Below the pieces are notes generated by a model. That model was given only the letters and a program-made list of their open reading frames with translations. It was not told where the DNA came from and searched no databases. A stretch of 64,000 nucleotides of DNA, from the NCBI RefSeq assembly GCF_030655415.1, contig NZ_JAURVN010000017.1, positions 21,154 to 85,153 of the forward strand, written 5' to 3'. Made by a program: the position numbers and the translations under genes. This document shows, in pieces, positions 36,081-46,511 of this stretch. Source of the DNA: Herminiimonas sp. (GTDB lineage: Bacteria; Pseudomonadota; Gammaproteobacteria; Burkholderiales; Burkholderiaceae). Positions within the stretch are counted from its first letter, which is position 1. Each line of letters begins with the position of its first letter.

Positions 36081-37682
36081 ATGATGCCAACTCAGCCCCT
36101 ACAGCCAGTTTCTTCGTCCAATAAATTCATTCGACTGTTTTCGCCCAGCGCGGACAATATCGCGCCTCTGGTCATCCTGCTACTCTTGTTGCATCTGGTG
36201 TTATGGAGCGTCTTCACCGGCATCAGCCATAGGTCGCCGGACTGGGACAATATGGAAGAGCTGGTCTGGGCCAGCGGTCTGGAATGGGGATATTACAAAC
36301 ATCCGCCGTTACCTTCATGGATACTGTACGGCTTGGTATCGATCTTCGGCCGCCCAGTCTGGCTGACTTTCTTCACCGGCCAGTTGAGCGTGATCCTGGC
36401 CTTGTGGATGGTCTGGAAGCTCGGTTGCGAAATGACTTCGCAACGTCGCGCCTTGATCGCTACTTTGCTGGTTTCCGTCGTTGCCTACTTTACGGTACGC
36501 GGCGTGATGAACAATCACAACACGATGCAATTGTGGTCAGTTGCCGGCGCAATCTGGATGTTTTATCGCGCGACGCGTACCGGCAGCATGCGTGCCTGGG
36601 CGCTGCTCGGTTTCTTTTGCGGCTGCGCTTTCCTGACTAAATACAGCGCGTTGATTCAATTTGCAGCATTCGCTTTGTATCTATTGCTGACCGGCCATCT
36701 GCGTCGCGCGCAAACATGGAAGGGCATCGCCTTATCGACAGCCATTCTGATCGCAATAGTGACGCCGCATTTGCTGTGGCTCAAGCAACAAGCCACCGGA
36801 CCAGTCGCCTATGCCGGTAGTGAAATGGTGCCGCAAGCCAGCTATTGGCTGGAGCTGCAGGATTTGTTCAGCTTCTCACTTACGAATCTGGGACGCATCG
36901 CCGCCATGTTGCTTGCCTTGGCCATCGTTGCTATCTGGGCTTCGCGTCAATTCAAGTCAGTGCCAAAATCTGCCCGACCAACGACTATCGCCAGCCAGTT
37001 GGCAGCTTCTGATCGTTTCTTCCTGCTGGTGATTGGTATTGCTCCGCTAGTTTTGACGATGTTGATTGCTGGCGCAATGAAGATTCCACTGGCAGCGCAC
37101 TGGGCCACTACCTTCTTCATTCTGTTTGGATTTTTCTCGTTCTGGGTTTTGCGTAGCAACGACGATGTCTCGCTGTTGCGGAAAACGATCATCGTTATTG
37201 TCGTCATGCAGATACTCGGCGCAGCCGGTTACGGCTTGGCACGCGGTCCGCTGGCTGATAAATCAGGACGTCCTAGCCGCGCTACCTTCCCAGGTGCAGA
37301 AGTGTCGCGCCAAGTGCATGCAGCATGGCAGGCGAATATGCAAACACCGTTGAGACTTGTGGCGTCGGACACTTGGTTAGGCGGCAATATCGCTACGCAT
37401 ATCGGCCCGCAAGTACAGGTTTTGATCGATGGTGATTTCGGCAAATCGCCGTGGGTAGATGAAGACAAGGCAGATAAATGCGGGATGCTGGTTGCGATCA
37501 ATCGCAGCAAGGACAACCCGGATGATGTTGATAATGAAGTGATCGCCTTGATGGCGCAAAGCACGCAGCATGGGATGCTGGATATTCCATGGACCAAGAA
37601 AGCTGGCGGCCCGCGAGTCGAGATCGAATGGGGCATCATTCCGCCGCAAGCTGAGTGTAGCGAGAAGCCAGCTTCTCTCTAA
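36081..37682 (+). CDS. ArnT-like GT39 membrane glycosyltransferase
   Basis: About 533 residues from ATG 36081 (an in-frame ATG 60 bases upstream is possible). Some ten transmembrane segments, and the first periplasmic loop carries SPDWDNMEELVWASGLEWGYYKHPPLP, the acidic GT-C active-site loop of PMT/ArnT enzymes. ArnT-type proteins use an undecaprenyl-linked sugar to modify lipid A or other surface acceptors. It is divergent from the GtrB-GtrA-deacetylase operon and probably consumes the sugar that operon makes. By the loop and lack of a lipid A operon nearby, the acceptor stays open. The soluble C-terminal part (about 400-533) is periplasmic. Confidence 0.85.
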   Translation: MMPTQPLQPVSSSNKFIRLFSPSADNIAPLVILLLLLHLVLWSVFTGISHRSPDWDNMEELVWASGLEWGYYKHPPLPSWILYGLVSIFGRPVWLTFFTGQLSVILALWMVWKLGCEMTSQRRALIATLLVSVVAYFTVRGVMNNHNTMQLWSVAGAIWMFYRATRTGSMRAWALLGFFCGCAFLTKYSALIQFAAFALYLLLTGHLRRAQTWKGIALSTAILIAIVTPHLLWLKQQATGPVAYAGSEMVPQASYWLELQDLFSFSLTNLGRIAAMLLALAIVAIWASRQFKSVPKSARPTTIASQLAASDRFFLLVIGIAPLVLTMLIAGAMKIPLAAHWATTFFILFGFFSFWVLRSNDDVSLLRKTIIVIVVMQILGAAGYGLARGPLADKSGRPSRATFPGAEVSRQVHAAWQANMQTPLRLVASDTWLGGNIATHIGPQVQVLIDGDFGKSPWVDEDKADKCGMLVAINRSKDNPDDVDNEVIALMAQSTQHGMLDIPWTKKAGGPRVEIEWGIIPPQAECSEKPASL

Positions 37683-37771
37683 GGTTTCGCTCTCATTTTT
37701 TGCTGTAACTCTTCTACTGCTCTCGTCAGCGTATTCGTAACATTAACTCACGTTGACGAGAATATCCCGCC

Positions 37772-38407
37772 TCAAGGTTGCAGACGCTGCCGCTTCCATT
37801 GACCGTCTTTCTCCAGCGTATACAGAATACGATCATGCAGGCGTGACCTGCGCCCCTGCCAAAACTCTACGTAATCCGGCTTCAAGCGATAACCGCCCCA
37901 GTGTTTTGGTCGTGGTGTCGTATCGCCGTACTGCGCTTCCGCGTTGGCGTATTGCGCCTCCAGCGCGGCGCGATCTGCGATCAAGGTGCTTTGTGCAGAA
38001 GCAATCGCACTCAAGCGGCTCTTGATCGGGCGGCTTTGAAAATACTGCTCGCTCTCTTCTGCCGAAACTTTTTCGACGCGACCTTCGATACGGACTTCTC
38101 GTTCCAATGCAATCCAGTGAAACAACAAGGCTGCATGCGGATTTTTATCCAGCTCGATACCCTTGCGACTTTCGTAATTGGTAAACCACGTAAAGCCGCG
38201 GGCATCGAAATCCTTGATCAACAAAATACGTGACGAAGGTCGACCATTTTCACCAACGGTAGACACACCCATCGCATTCGGTTCTGGCACTTCAGCGCGC
38301 AAGGCCTCAGCAAACCATTTTGAAAACTGCACAATAGGATCAGCATCTGTATCCGTTTCTGACAAATCAGCTTGTGTGTAATCAGTACGAATATCTGCTA
38401 TCGACAT
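37772..38407 (-). CDS. pdxH: Pyridoxamine 5'-phosphate oxidase
   Basis: A 211-residue FMN enzyme that makes pyridoxal phosphate. RPSSRILLIKDFDARGFTWFTNYESRKG (about 57-84) is the FMN and substrate segment; RPIKSRLSAIASAQS and the C-terminal EFWQGRRSRLHDR with RLQP end are PdxH signatures. Length is near E. coli (218). It stands alone on the minus strand. Confidence 0.95.
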   Translation of the reverse strand: MSIADIRTDYTQADLSETDTDADPIVQFSKWFAEALRAEVPEPNAMGVSTVGENGRPSSRILLIKDFDARGFTWFTNYESRKGIELDKNPHAALLFHWIALEREVRIEGRVEKVSAEESEQYFQSRPIKSRLSAIASAQSTLIADRAALEAQYANAEAQYGDTTPRPKHWGGYRLKPDYVEFWQGRRSRLHDRILYTLEKDGQWKRQRLQP

Positions 38408-38726
38408 GAATTTTCTTTCTATACATTGATGGTGCGTTGAAAGCGCACCGCATCACTATTCTGTCATGCATGCCTGAAAATTTGGCCTGAACAATCAAGA
38501 TTCCATTCCGCTTGAATAAAACGCTGTTTCAGCCGAGCCTTGGCTCTTTGCTACTTTGAGATTAAAGCGAACATGCGCTCCTGAATTGATCCACCTCAAT
38601 CTATTCGCAGAATACCGCAAATAATTTGGCAACGTGCGAGCCGACACACCACGCCTTACAAGCATTTTAAGTAAAAGAAAAACGACACAAGCAAGCTTTG
38701 CCTTCGTCGTCCGTTAAAATGGCGGC
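38408..38726. other. Intergenic region pdxH-tcdA
   Basis: A gap of 319 bases between divergent genes. It must hold both promoters, but I see no site clear enough to name and no gene. Confidence 0.5.
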
Positions 38727-39596
38727 ATGAATTCCCTTTCCGCTTCTACCGCCCCTTCCCCCGATCACGAGATCGATTTTGACCGCCGTTTTGGCGGGAT
38801 TGCACGCCTGTATGGCTCCGCTGGATTAGCTCGCTTTCGCGCAGCTCACGTCTGCGTAGTCGGCGTTGGCGGCGTAGGTTCCTGGGTGGTAGAAGCATTG
38901 GCGCGTAGCGCCATCGGCCACATCACCATGATCGATCTGGATAACCTCGCGGAATCCAACGTCAATCGGCAAATTCACGCGCTGACCGATACTTTGGGTA
39001 AAGCCAAGGTGACAGCTTTGGCCGAACGCATCGCGCAAATCAATCCTTATTGCGTCGTCACAGAAATCGAGGATTTTCTGACTGCAGATAATCTGGACGA
39101 GATGATAGGCACGCGCAACTACGATTACATCATTGATGCGATCGATAACGTCCGTGCCAAAACCGCATTGATTGCGTACTGCCGCAAGCATGGATTGAAA
39201 CTAGTAACGATAGGTAGCGCCGGCGGACAAATCGACCCGACACGAATTGAAGTGCTGGATTTATGCCGGACAGAACAAGAGCCTCTGCTGGCAAAAGTAC
39301 GCAAGCGCTTGCGCGCAGAACATGGTTTTCCGCGCGGCACAAAAAACAAGTTTGGTATTGATGCGGTGTTCTCTACCGAACCCTTGCGCTTTCCTGAGGC
39401 CGAAGAAACATGTGCGGTAGGCGGCGATAACGCTGATGAATCAGCAGCAGGGATTACCGGGCTCAACTGCGCCGGCTTCGGATCTGCAATGGTGGTGACC
39501 GCTTCATTTGGCTTGGTCGCCGCGGCTCACGTATTGCGCAAGCTGGCGGCGGAAGCTGATGTTGCCAGTGCAGCCAATCAAATCAAGTCCGAATAA
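38727..39596 (+). CDS. tcdA: tRNA threonylcarbamoyladenosine dehydratase
   Basis: A 289-residue E1/ThiF-like ATP-dependent enzyme that cyclises t6A to ct6A at position 37 of tRNAs. DFDRRFGGIARLYG near the N-terminus, VVGVGGVGSW at about 45-54 (ATP loop), DLDNLAESNVNRQ and TIGSAGGQIDPT are TcdA/CsdL signatures. The window also encodes a Sua5 protein, which makes the t6A precursor. Confidence 0.92.
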   Translation: MNSLSASTAPSPDHEIDFDRRFGGIARLYGSAGLARFRAAHVCVVGVGGVGSWVVEALARSAIGHITMIDLDNLAESNVNRQIHALTDTLGKAKVTALAERIAQINPYCVVTEIEDFLTADNLDEMIGTRNYDYIIDAIDNVRAKTALIAYCRKHGLKLVTIGSAGGQIDPTRIEVLDLCRTEQEPLLAKVRKRLRAEHGFPRGTKNKFGIDAVFSTEPLRFPEAEETCAVGGDNADESAAGITGLNCAGFGSAMVVTASFGLVAAAHVLRKLAAEADVASAANQIKSE

Positions 39597-39629
39597 TCTC
39601 GACCTCTAATCGTATATCGATTTGCTGCG

Positions 39630-40682
39630 TCAGGATTTGCCAAAAGCTTCATTCAATTGCTGCGTGACGCGTATGAAGGTAGTCCGCTTCGTCAATTCCT
39701 TCAACTTGTGCGCGCCGACATAAGTACATGCGGATCGCACGCCGCCTAAAATATCCTGCAAGGTAGTAGCGACCGGGCCACGATATTCCACCAGCACTTC
39801 CTTGCCTTCTGCTGCACGATATTCCGCGACGCCACCTGCGTATTTTTCCATTGCTGCACGACTGCTCATGCCGTAAAAGCGCTTGAATTTTTTGCCGTCG
39901 CGCTCCACCACATCGCCAGCGCATTCATCATGACCAGCCAGCATGCCGCCCAGCATGATGAAGTCCGCACCGCCACCGAATGCCTTGGCCAGATCGCCAG
40001 GCACCACACAACCACCATCAGCGCAAATCTGGCCGCCTAAACCATGCGCAGCATCGGCGCATTCAATCACCGCAGATAACTGCGGATAACCGACACCCGT
40101 CATTTTTCGCGTGGTGCAAACCGATCCTGGCCCTATACCAACCTTGACGATATCTGCGCCAGCCAAAATCAATTCTTCAGTAATGTCGCCGGTCACGACG
40201 TTGCCAGCCATGATGGTCAAATGCGGAAATGCCTTGCGTACCTTTTTGACGAAATTGATGAAGCCTTCGGTGTAGCCATTTGCCACATCAATACATACAT
40301 ACTCGATTGCATTATCGAGCTGCTCCATCACTGCTGTAAATTTTTCGTAGTCAGACGGGCTGATGCCCATTGAATAAAATGCACTTGATGCCGCAGCATC
40401 ACCGTTCTTCATAGTCAGAAAAAAGTGCGTCAGCTCATCCACTGAATAATGCTTGTGCAAGGCCACCGACAAATGATGCGCGGCAAGCGCACGCGCCATT
40501 TCCATGGTGCCTGTGCTATCCATATTCGATGCAATGATGGGAATACCGCGATAGGTTTTGCGAGAGTGATGAAATATGAATTCGCGCCGAATATCAACTT
40601 CCAGACGCGATGTCAGCGTCGAGCGCTTGGGGCGTATCAGCACATCCTTGAAGTCCAGTTTGACCGATTCTTCGATATGCAT
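39630..40682 (-). CDS. guaC: GMP reductase
   Basis: A 350-residue TIM-barrel enzyme of the IMPDH family that reduces GMP to IMP. It lacks the CBS pair of IMPDH. The catalytic Cys is in [18 protein letters not shown] (about 181-198), and [15 protein letters not shown] near the N-terminus matches GuaC. The ATG at 40682 has a perfect GGAGG eight bases upstream. Convergent with tcdA. Confidence 0.94.
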   Translation of the reverse strand: MHIEESVKLDFKDVLIRPKRSTLTSRLEVDIRREFIFHHSRKTYRGIPIIASNMDSTGTMEMARALAAHHLSVALHKHYSVDELTHFFLTMKNGDAAASSAFYSMGISPSDYEKFTAVMEQLDNAIEYVCIDVANGYTEGFINFVKKVRKAFPHLTIMAGNVVTGDITEELILAGADIVKVGIGPGSVCTTRKMTGVGYPQLSAVIECADAAHGLGGQICADGGCVVPGDLAKAFGGGADFIMLGGMLAGHDECAGDVVERDGKKFKRFYGMSSRAAMEKYAGGVAEYRAAEGKEVLVEYRGPVATTLQDILGGVRSACTYVGAHKLKELTKRTTFIRVTQQLNEAFGKS

Positions 40683-40750
40683 AAGACCTCCGTGACAGCA
40701 TAGTCAAACTCAGCACAACAACTTCAAAGCATCAGCTTCGGAATTACAGA

Positions 40751-41290
40751 TCAGGACAAATCGGTCTTCAGTTTGTCGCGAAAGATTTGTCGAAACTTGG
40801 AAACCTTGGGCGCAACGATAAACGCGCAATAACCCTGCATAGGATTGAGTCTGAAATAATTCTGATGATATGCCTCAGCCTTGTAATAGGTTTCGGCCGG
40901 AGTGAGTTCGGTGACGATAGGTGCGTCCCACACATTTGCCATTTCGCACATGACATGCTTGGCAGTTTCATGCTGCTCGGGCGTTAGATAATAAATCACC
41001 GAGCGATATTGCGTGCCTACGTCATTACCTTGGCGATTCAAGGTTGTTGGATCGTGAATAGTAAAAAATACTTCGAGGATTTCACGGAAGCTGACGACTT
41101 CAGAATCAAATGTCAGACGTACTACTTCAGCATGGCCGGTCGTGCCTTCGCAAATTTGCTCATAACTTGGATTCGGAATCTCGCCGCCGGTGTAGCCAGA
41201 CTCAACACTCGTGATGCCTTTCAGCTGTTGATAAACAGCTTCCGTGCACCAAAAACAGCCGCCGCCAAGAATTGCGATTTCCGTTGCCAT
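40751..41290 (-). CDS. msrA: Peptide methionine sulfoxide reductase MsrA
   Basis: A 179-residue enzyme reducing Met-S-sulfoxide. The catalytic Cys is in GGGCFWCTEAVYQ (residues 9-21). GYTGGEIPNPSYEQICEGTTGHAEVV follows. It is located 69 bases upstream of guaC on the same strand. No MsrB fusion and no signal peptide, so cytosolic. Confidence 0.95.
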   Translation of the reverse strand: MATEIAILGGGCFWCTEAVYQQLKGITSVESGYTGGEIPNPSYEQICEGTTGHAEVVRLTFDSEVVSFREILEVFFTIHDPTTLNRQGNDVGTQYRSVIYYLTPEQHETAKHVMCEMANVWDAPIVTELTPAETYYKAEAYHQNYFRLNPMQGYCAFIVAPKVSKFRQIFRDKLKTDLS

Positions 41291-41459
41291 ACATTTACTC
41301 CGTGTTGGATAAGGTTATTAATAACTCTATTAAAAACCGTGACTAGACGTCATGACTGTAGCGCAAAGCGATAAGCGTGCATAGGAATCGGATATGAATT
41401 TGCGTATCCATTAGCGCATCAACAACGCGGACATAGACAATCCAAACTACAAATCACAC

Positions 41460-42098
41460 TCAACGGAAAATGATGGTGCCACCACCGACCAGTATCGGCA
41501 AAACCTGCGGCGCAAAAATATCTGCGTCAAACAAAGCTTCGGTAATCCTGAATTCGCTTGCCGAACTGGACACTATATGTGGCTGCGCATCCTCCAACAA
41601 CTGGCCTAAACTTTTCTCGCTCTTTTGCACGCTGCCGTTTGCCTGAGCTGTAAGCGAAATCAAGCTGGTCTGATTCATATCTTCACTCACAGGCGGGTTA
41701 TGTTGACAGCGTGTGGCAATCAGCGAGCACAAATTGGCTATGACAGGTACTGCAGGTGACACTTCAAATATCGTTTCATCATCATGCAGCAATAACGCTG
41801 CTGAAATATTCTTCAATATCGCGATACTGTCCTGATGCAATGGCGCGTGCTCCAAAGGTAACAACTTCGCGCCGCAACGCGCAACCGCGATATACAACAT
41901 CAATGCATCTTGATGCCCCTGCCCCCAGTACACAACGGTATCACCGGCTTTGACATGCCACTCGCTGGTTAAACGTGCGGTAGCACGTTCGATGCGTGAC
42001 CAGAATTTTCTGTATGTGACAGTGCGACGACTCGAGCGCGATGCAATGGCATTCGGCTGGGTCGCGACATGGTGACGCAAGATGGTAAAAAGATTCAT
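41460..42098 (-). CDS. Isolated N-terminal fragment of an AMP-forming ligase
   Basis: A 212-residue protein from ATG 42098, with GGAG nine bases upstream. It matches only the N-terminal part of acyl/aryl-CoA synthetases (ANL superfamily): TVTYRKFWSRIERATARL, DTVVYWGQGHQDALMLYIAVARCGAKLLPL (about 35-95). The ATP-binding P-loop (SSGTTG-type), the A5 and A8 motifs and the C-terminal domain are missing, and the bases after the stop do not encode them. No frameshift is evident. It could be a decayed gene or a small stand-alone domain; the intact frame and ribosome site argue that it is still translated. Confidence 0.6.
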   Translation of the reverse strand: MNLFTILRHHVATQPNAIASRSSRRTVTYRKFWSRIERATARLTSEWHVKAGDTVVYWGQGHQDALMLYIAVARCGAKLLPLEHAPLHQDSIAILKNISAALLLHDDETIFEVSPAVPVIANLCSLIATRCQHNPPVSEDMNQTSLISLTAQANGSVQKSEKSLGQLLEDAQPHIVSSSASEFRITEALFDADIFAPQVLPILVGGGTIIFR

Positions 42099-42210
42099 GT
42101 TCAAATTTCTCCGTAGCCTTGATTCTACGGAAAAACCCAATGGACGACGCGGCGTTTAACCATGAGAGTGATTTTTTTCGGCATAATGAATGAAATTTCC
42201 TGGATCATCG

Positions 42211-42711
42211 ATGTCTATTACTTCACCACCCAAAGTCACACCCGTTGTTGATGCACGCCACTTCCGCGATGCACTATCTCAATTCGCGACTGGCGTTACC
42301 GTTATCACGACGCGTTTACCTGATGACAGCTTTCTCGGCATCACGGCAAGTTCATTTAATTCGGTTTCGCTGAGCCCGCCATTAGTCCTGTGGAGTCTGG
42401 CGCAAAGTGCGAACAGCCTGCCTGTTTTTACCGGCAATTCTCACTACGTCATCAATATCCTGGCGGCCGATCAAGCAGCACTGGCGAATCAGTTTGCGCG
42501 TCCGAGCAAGAATCGTTTTGAAGGTGTGGAGTTCACGCTATCACCAACCGGCTTGCCGATTTTGGCTGGCGTTGCAGCATGGTTTGAATGCCATAACCGC
42601 AGCCGCTATCCAGAAGGCGATCACGTTATTTTTGTTGGGGAAGTTGAGTGTTGCGATGTGTCGCCGCAAGAGCCATTGGTGTTTCATGGCGGCCGCTTTT
42701 TGTCCGAATAA
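42211..42711 (+). CDS. Flavin reductase-like FMN-binding protein
   Basis: A 166-residue protein starting at ATG 42211 (an in-frame ATG seven codons upstream is possible). FRDALSQFATGVTVITT, ITASSFNSVSLSPPLVLWSL and the GDHVIFVGEVE segment mark the flavin-reductase split-barrel family (HpaC-like), which supplies reduced flavin to a monooxygenase or acts on its own. No oxygenase partner is adjacent, so its partner is unknown. Convergent with the Sua5 gene (23 bases). Confidence 0.88.
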   Translation: MSITSPPKVTPVVDARHFRDALSQFATGVTVITTRLPDDSFLGITASSFNSVSLSPPLVLWSLAQSANSLPVFTGNSHYVINILAADQAALANQFARPSKNRFEGVEFTLSPTGLPILAGVAAWFECHNRSRYPEGDHVIFVGEVECCDVSPQEPLVFHGGRFLSE

Positions 42712-42734
42712 AAGCTGCAGCGAATATTCTTGTA

Positions 42735-43754
42735 TTAGTCCTGCAGCAATCGCAACAAAATACCCGATGAGTCATGCGCTGCACGGCGCAATCTATCGTT
42801 GATGCCGTTCCAGCTTTCGTCAGTTGGCGGTGTTTGCACCACGATCACATCAGCATTCGCATTATCCATCGCACGCAAAGCCGCATACAAAGCATAAGCA
42901 AATCCTGCCGGATTTTCTGGCAGAGCAATGCGTGCCAAAACCGGTGTGAGCACTTGTGCATCGTATTGCATCAGAGCGACCTTGCGACCTTGCGCATGCA
43001 ATTTCTGCAGTACCTCGTCCAACTCTTCGCTATCGACCAATACAACAGGTGTATGCGGTGCGTAATGCGATTCCAATGTGCCTGAGGCACGCGGCGCGCT
43101 GTGGTCCGGCAAGGCGGGCCAGGTACCTAATACGTCTGCAATTTGCGCGGCGGTGATATGCCCAGGACGCAATAGCACGGCGTGCCCGCGCGATACATCG
43201 ACAATCGTCGATTCAATACCTACTTCACTTTGGCCGCCGTCGAGTACACAAGTCAGCAAGCCATCAATGTCATCACCGAATTCATCATGCACATGTTGCG
43301 CGGTGGTCGGACTCACCTGACCAAACTTGTTGGCTGACGGAGCGGCGACACCACCCTTCCCGTTTTTAAATGCACGCAACAAGGCTTGTGCAACCGGATG
43401 GGATGGGCAACGCAAACCTATCGAATCCTGACCGCCGGCAACCGTATCGGGAATATGCTCGGCGCGCTTGACGATCAAGGTCAACGGGCCCGGCCAAAAG
43501 GCGACAATCAATTTACGCGCATCAGGGGAAACGTATTGCGCCCAGTAAGCAAGGTCTGCTTCCGGTGCCAGATGTACGATGACGGGATGATTCGAGGGAC
43601 GACCCTTGGCTTGATAGATCTTGGCGACGGCCATAGGATTTTCAGCATCCGCGCCAAGACCGTATACGGTCTCGGTCGGAAATGCGACCAGCTCACCACG
43701 CTCTAAACAGCGGGCGGCATCTTCAATTGCTGATAAATCCAATGAATCAGGCAT
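42735..43754 (-). CDS. L-threonylcarbamoyladenylate synthase (Sua5 type)
   Basis: A 339-residue protein from ATG 43754; the in-frame TTG upstream is rejected. The N-terminal YrdC domain (about 1-200) has PTETVYGLGADA, KIYQAKGRPSNHPVIVHL and SANKFGQVSPTTA; the C-terminal Sua5 domain (about 220-335) distinguishes it from the short TsaC form. It makes the threonylcarbamoyl-AMP used for t6A37 of tRNA. It lies downstream of purK on the same strand (30 bases) and probably belongs to the pur transcript. Confidence 0.92.
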   Translation of the reverse strand: MPDSLDLSAIEDAARCLERGELVAFPTETVYGLGADAENPMAVAKIYQAKGRPSNHPVIVHLAPEADLAYWAQYVSPDARKLIVAFWPGPLTLIVKRAEHIPDTVAGGQDSIGLRCPSHPVAQALLRAFKNGKGGVAAPSANKFGQVSPTTAQHVHDEFGDDIDGLLTCVLDGGQSEVGIESTIVDVSRGHAVLLRPGHITAAQIADVLGTWPALPDHSAPRASGTLESHYAPHTPVVLVDSEELDEVLQKLHAQGRKVALMQYDAQVLTPVLARIALPENPAGFAYALYAALRAMDNANADVIVVQTPPTDESWNGINDRLRRAAHDSSGILLRLLQD

Positions 43755-43784
43755 CGCTTGTTTCTTCAACGAGGTTTTTAAAGA

Positions 43785-44978
43785 TCAAGCAGTAATGCCG
43801 AGGATGTCGCAGGCCTTGTGCAAATTGGCTTGCGCCTCTTCCAGCGTGGCAGCGACGAAGGTGATGTGACCCATCTTGCGTGCGCGACGCGCTGTGTCTT
43901 TACCGTACAGATGCAAGTTCGCACCCGGCAAAGCCAGTACTTTGTCCCATGCAGGCTCACGCGCCTCATCCGATTTTCCTTCAAACCAGATGTCGCCCAA
44001 AATATTCAACATGGCCGCGGGCGAATGTTGACGTACATCGCCCAAAGGCATGCGCGCCATCGCGCGTACCTGCTGCGCGAACTGACTGGTAACGCACGCA
44101 TCGATCGTGTAGTGACCACTGTTATGTGGACGTGGCGCCATTTCATTGACGACCAGCGAACCATCGGTGAGGACAAAAAATTCTATGCACAGCACGCCAA
44201 CGTACCCCAGCTGCTCGATCACAGCCAGCGTTGCCGCTTGCGCTTTTTCTGCAGATTCTTTGGTTATGTTTGGACCCGGCACAGTTGTCGTGAACAGAAT
44301 ACCGTCTCTATGTACGTTTTCAGCGATTGGATAAACGACTGCTTTGCCATCCGCGCCACGCGCCGCGAGTACCGAAATTTCATAAGCCAACGGCAGCATT
44401 TTTTCCAACACGCAGGCGACGCCATTCATGTTGGCGTACGCATCCTGCAATTCCGCACGCGTTTTGACGCGAACTTGGCCTTTGCCGTCATAGCCCATGC
44501 GTACGGTTTTCAGGATGCCTGGCAGTAAATCGTCAGATACGGCAGCCGCGTCAGCGTCAGAATTAATTTCTTTATGCGACGCAGGGAAAACACCCGATGT
44601 CGTTGCGCACTCAATGAAGAAGCGCTTCTCTGCCATACGGTCCTGCGCGATAGAAACGCACGAAGCCGACGGTGCAACAAATGTACGTTCAGCTAAAAAC
44701 GCGAGGCTCTTGGCGGAGACATTTTCAAATTCTGTCGTCACTGCCGCACATTGCGCAGCCAACTTGATCAAGGCCTCGGGATCGGTATAGTCAGCGCTGT
44801 GTAATTGATCGGCAGCATGACCGGCGGGGCAATCCAGTGCTGGCTCCAGCACAGCAACCTTGAAACCCATTTGCTGCGCAGCATGCGCAAACATGCGGCC
44901 AAGTTGCCCGCCGCCCATCACACCTAACCAAGTGGCTGGCGCTGCGGATGGATTCAAAGGTGATAATTTTTTCGTCAT
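43785..44978 (-). CDS. purK: N5-carboxyaminoimidazole ribonucleotide synthase
   Basis: A 397-residue ATP-grasp enzyme of purine synthesis. [28 protein letters not shown] (about 18-45) is the N-terminal signature; [12 protein letters not shown] and [30 protein letters not shown] are the ATP and AIR sites. Its ATG overlaps the purE stop by four bases (TGA/ATG), giving translational coupling; PurE uses its product directly. Confidence 0.96.
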   Translation of the reverse strand: MTKKLSPLNPSAAPATWLGVMGGGQLGRMFAHAAQQMGFKVAVLEPALDCPAGHAADQLHSADYTDPEALIKLAAQCAAVTTEFENVSAKSLAFLAERTFVAPSASCVSIAQDRMAEKRFFIECATTSGVFPASHKEINSDADAAAVSDDLLPGILKTVRMGYDGKGQVRVKTRAELQDAYANMNGVACVLEKMLPLAYEISVLAARGADGKAVVYPIAENVHRDGILFTTTVPGPNITKESAEKAQAATLAVIEQLGYVGVLCIEFFVLTDGSLVVNEMAPRPHNSGHYTIDACVTSQFAQQVRAMARMPLGDVRQHSPAAMLNILGDIWFEGKSDEAREPAWDKVLALPGANLHLYGKDTARRARKMGHITFVAATLEEAQANLHKACDILGITA

Positions 44979-45478
44979 TTCGGCAAGGTCATTTCTATGG
45001 CGATTTGCGTTTGTCGTGCGCGGAATTCTTCCAGGCTCGCAGCGAGTTTGTCGTCGGTAGTCGCGAGAATTGCGATGGCGGCAAGCGCCGCATTTGCAGC
45101 ACCCGCTTCGCCGATCGCGAAGGTCGATACCGGAATACCTTTTGGCATCTGCGCGATCGACAACAAGGAATCTTCACCACGCAAATATTTGGATGGCACG
45201 GGCACACCGAGTACTGGAACAATCGTTTTCGCTGCGATCATGCCTGGCAAATGCGCAGCGCCACCAGCACCCGCGATGATCGCGCGCAAACCGCGTGTGC
45301 GCGCCGACTCAGCGTAAGCAAACATCTGGTCTGGCATACGATGCGCAGAGATGACTTGCGCTTCATGTGGAATGCCGAACTCTTTCAAAATCGCGACTGC
45401 ATGTTGCATCACATCCCAGTCGGACGAAGAACCCATTACAACACCGATCAACGGTGTGGTCGTCAATGCATCTGCCAT
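44975..45478 (-). CDS. purE: N5-carboxyaminoimidazole ribonucleotide mutase
   Basis: A 167-residue class I PurE that converts N5-CAIR to [20 protein letters not shown] (about 13-28), [13 protein letters not shown] and [10 protein letters not shown] are the active-site motifs. It is one base downstream of purC and overlaps purK by four bases. Confidence 0.97.
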   Translation of the reverse strand: MADALTTTPLIGVVMGSSSDWDVMQHAVAILKEFGIPHEAQVISAHRMPDQMFAYAESARTRGLRAIIAGAGGAAHLPGMIAAKTIVPVLGVPVPSKYLRGEDSLLSIAQMPKGIPVSTFAIGEAGAANAALAAIAILATTDDKLAASLEEFRARQTQIAIEMTLPK

Positions 45479-45479
45479 A

Positions 45480-46376
45480 TCAACCTTTCAGGTTTTCGCC
45501 CGTCAAACGGGTCAGTGCTTCACGATATTTCGCGCCGGTTTTTTCGATCACATCTTCCGGCAAGGTTGGTGCAGGTGCAGTCTTTTTCCACTCGGTTAGT
45601 GTTTCAAGATAATCGCGCACAAACTGTTTATCAAACGATGGTGGCGAGATGCCGGTCGCGTACGAATCAGCAGGCCAGAAGCGCGACGAATCGGCAGTCA
45701 ATACTTCATCCATCAAATGCAAGGTGCCGTCTTTATCGAGGCCGAATTCAAACTTGGTATCAGCGATGATAATGCCGCGCGTCGCTGCGTAATCGGCAGC
45801 GGTCTTGTACAGCTTGATGCTGACGTCGCGGATTTTATTAGCCAGTTCTTTACCGATGCGTTGTTCCATGTCGGCGAAGGTGATGTTCTCATCGTGTTCG
45901 CCCAGATCTGCTTTTGCAGCTGGGGTGAAAATTGGTTCAGCCAATTTTTCGGCTTGCTTCAAACCCGCTGGCAATTGCACGCCGCACACTGCGCCGGTTT
46001 TTTGGTAATCGCTCCAGCCGGAACCAATGATGTAACCACGTACGACTGCTTCTACCAAAATCGGTTGCAGGCGTTTGGCAACGACAGCACGGTTCTTGAC
46101 CTGCGCCACTTCGTCAGCGGAGACGACCGTTTCAGGTGCGATGCCGGTCAAATGATTCGGCACGATGTCTTTCAGTTTTTCAAACCAGAAATCCGACATC
46201 TGATTCAGCACTTGTCCCTTGTCTGGAATCGGTTGATTCATCACGACGTCGAATGCTGACAGTCTGTCGCTGGTGACAATCAAAATCTTGTCGTCGCCGA
46301 CCGCATAGTTTTCGCGAACTTTGCCGCGGCCGAGTAGAGGCAATGAAGTGATGCTGGACTGATACAAACTGGTCAT
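45480..46376 (-). CDS. purC: SAICAR synthetase
   Basis: A 298-residue purine enzyme that joins CAIR and aspartate with [14 protein letters not shown] (about 16-26), [19 protein letters not shown] and [19 protein letters not shown] are the motifs. The length is that of the longer PurC form (about 296, as in yeast) rather than the E. coli form (237). It is the first gene of purC-purE-purK-Sua5. A hairpin lies just upstream. Confidence 0.96.
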   Translation of the reverse strand: MTSLYQSSITSLPLLGRGKVRENYAVGDDKILIVTSDRLSAFDVVMNQPIPDKGQVLNQMSDFWFEKLKDIVPNHLTGIAPETVVSADEVAQVKNRAVVAKRLQPILVEAVVRGYIIGSGWSDYQKTGAVCGVQLPAGLKQAEKLAEPIFTPAAKADLGEHDENITFADMEQRIGKELANKIRDVSIKLYKTAADYAATRGIIIADTKFEFGLDKDGTLHLMDEVLTADSSRFWPADSYATGISPPSFDKQFVRDYLETLTEWKKTAPAPTLPEDVIEKTGAKYREALTRLTGENLKG

Positions 46377-46397
46377 GACGTTTCCATAAATCTGAAA

Positions 46398-46418
46398 CGG
46401 CGATTCCGAGAATCGCCG
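46398..46418 (-). terminator. Perfect 9-bp hairpin between fba and purC
   Basis: Arms 46398-46406 and 46410-46418 with a three-base loop; on the minus strand only TTT follows. It lies 22 bases before the purC ATG and could be a weak terminator of fba or affect purC translation. Confidence 0.5.
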
Positions 46419-46511
46419 ATACGTGGTTGCACTACTGAATATGCTTGCTAAACCTGTTTTGCAGAACGCTCACAGAATAAATTCTGTGAAGCGATTTCTT
46501 CTGAAAATCTA

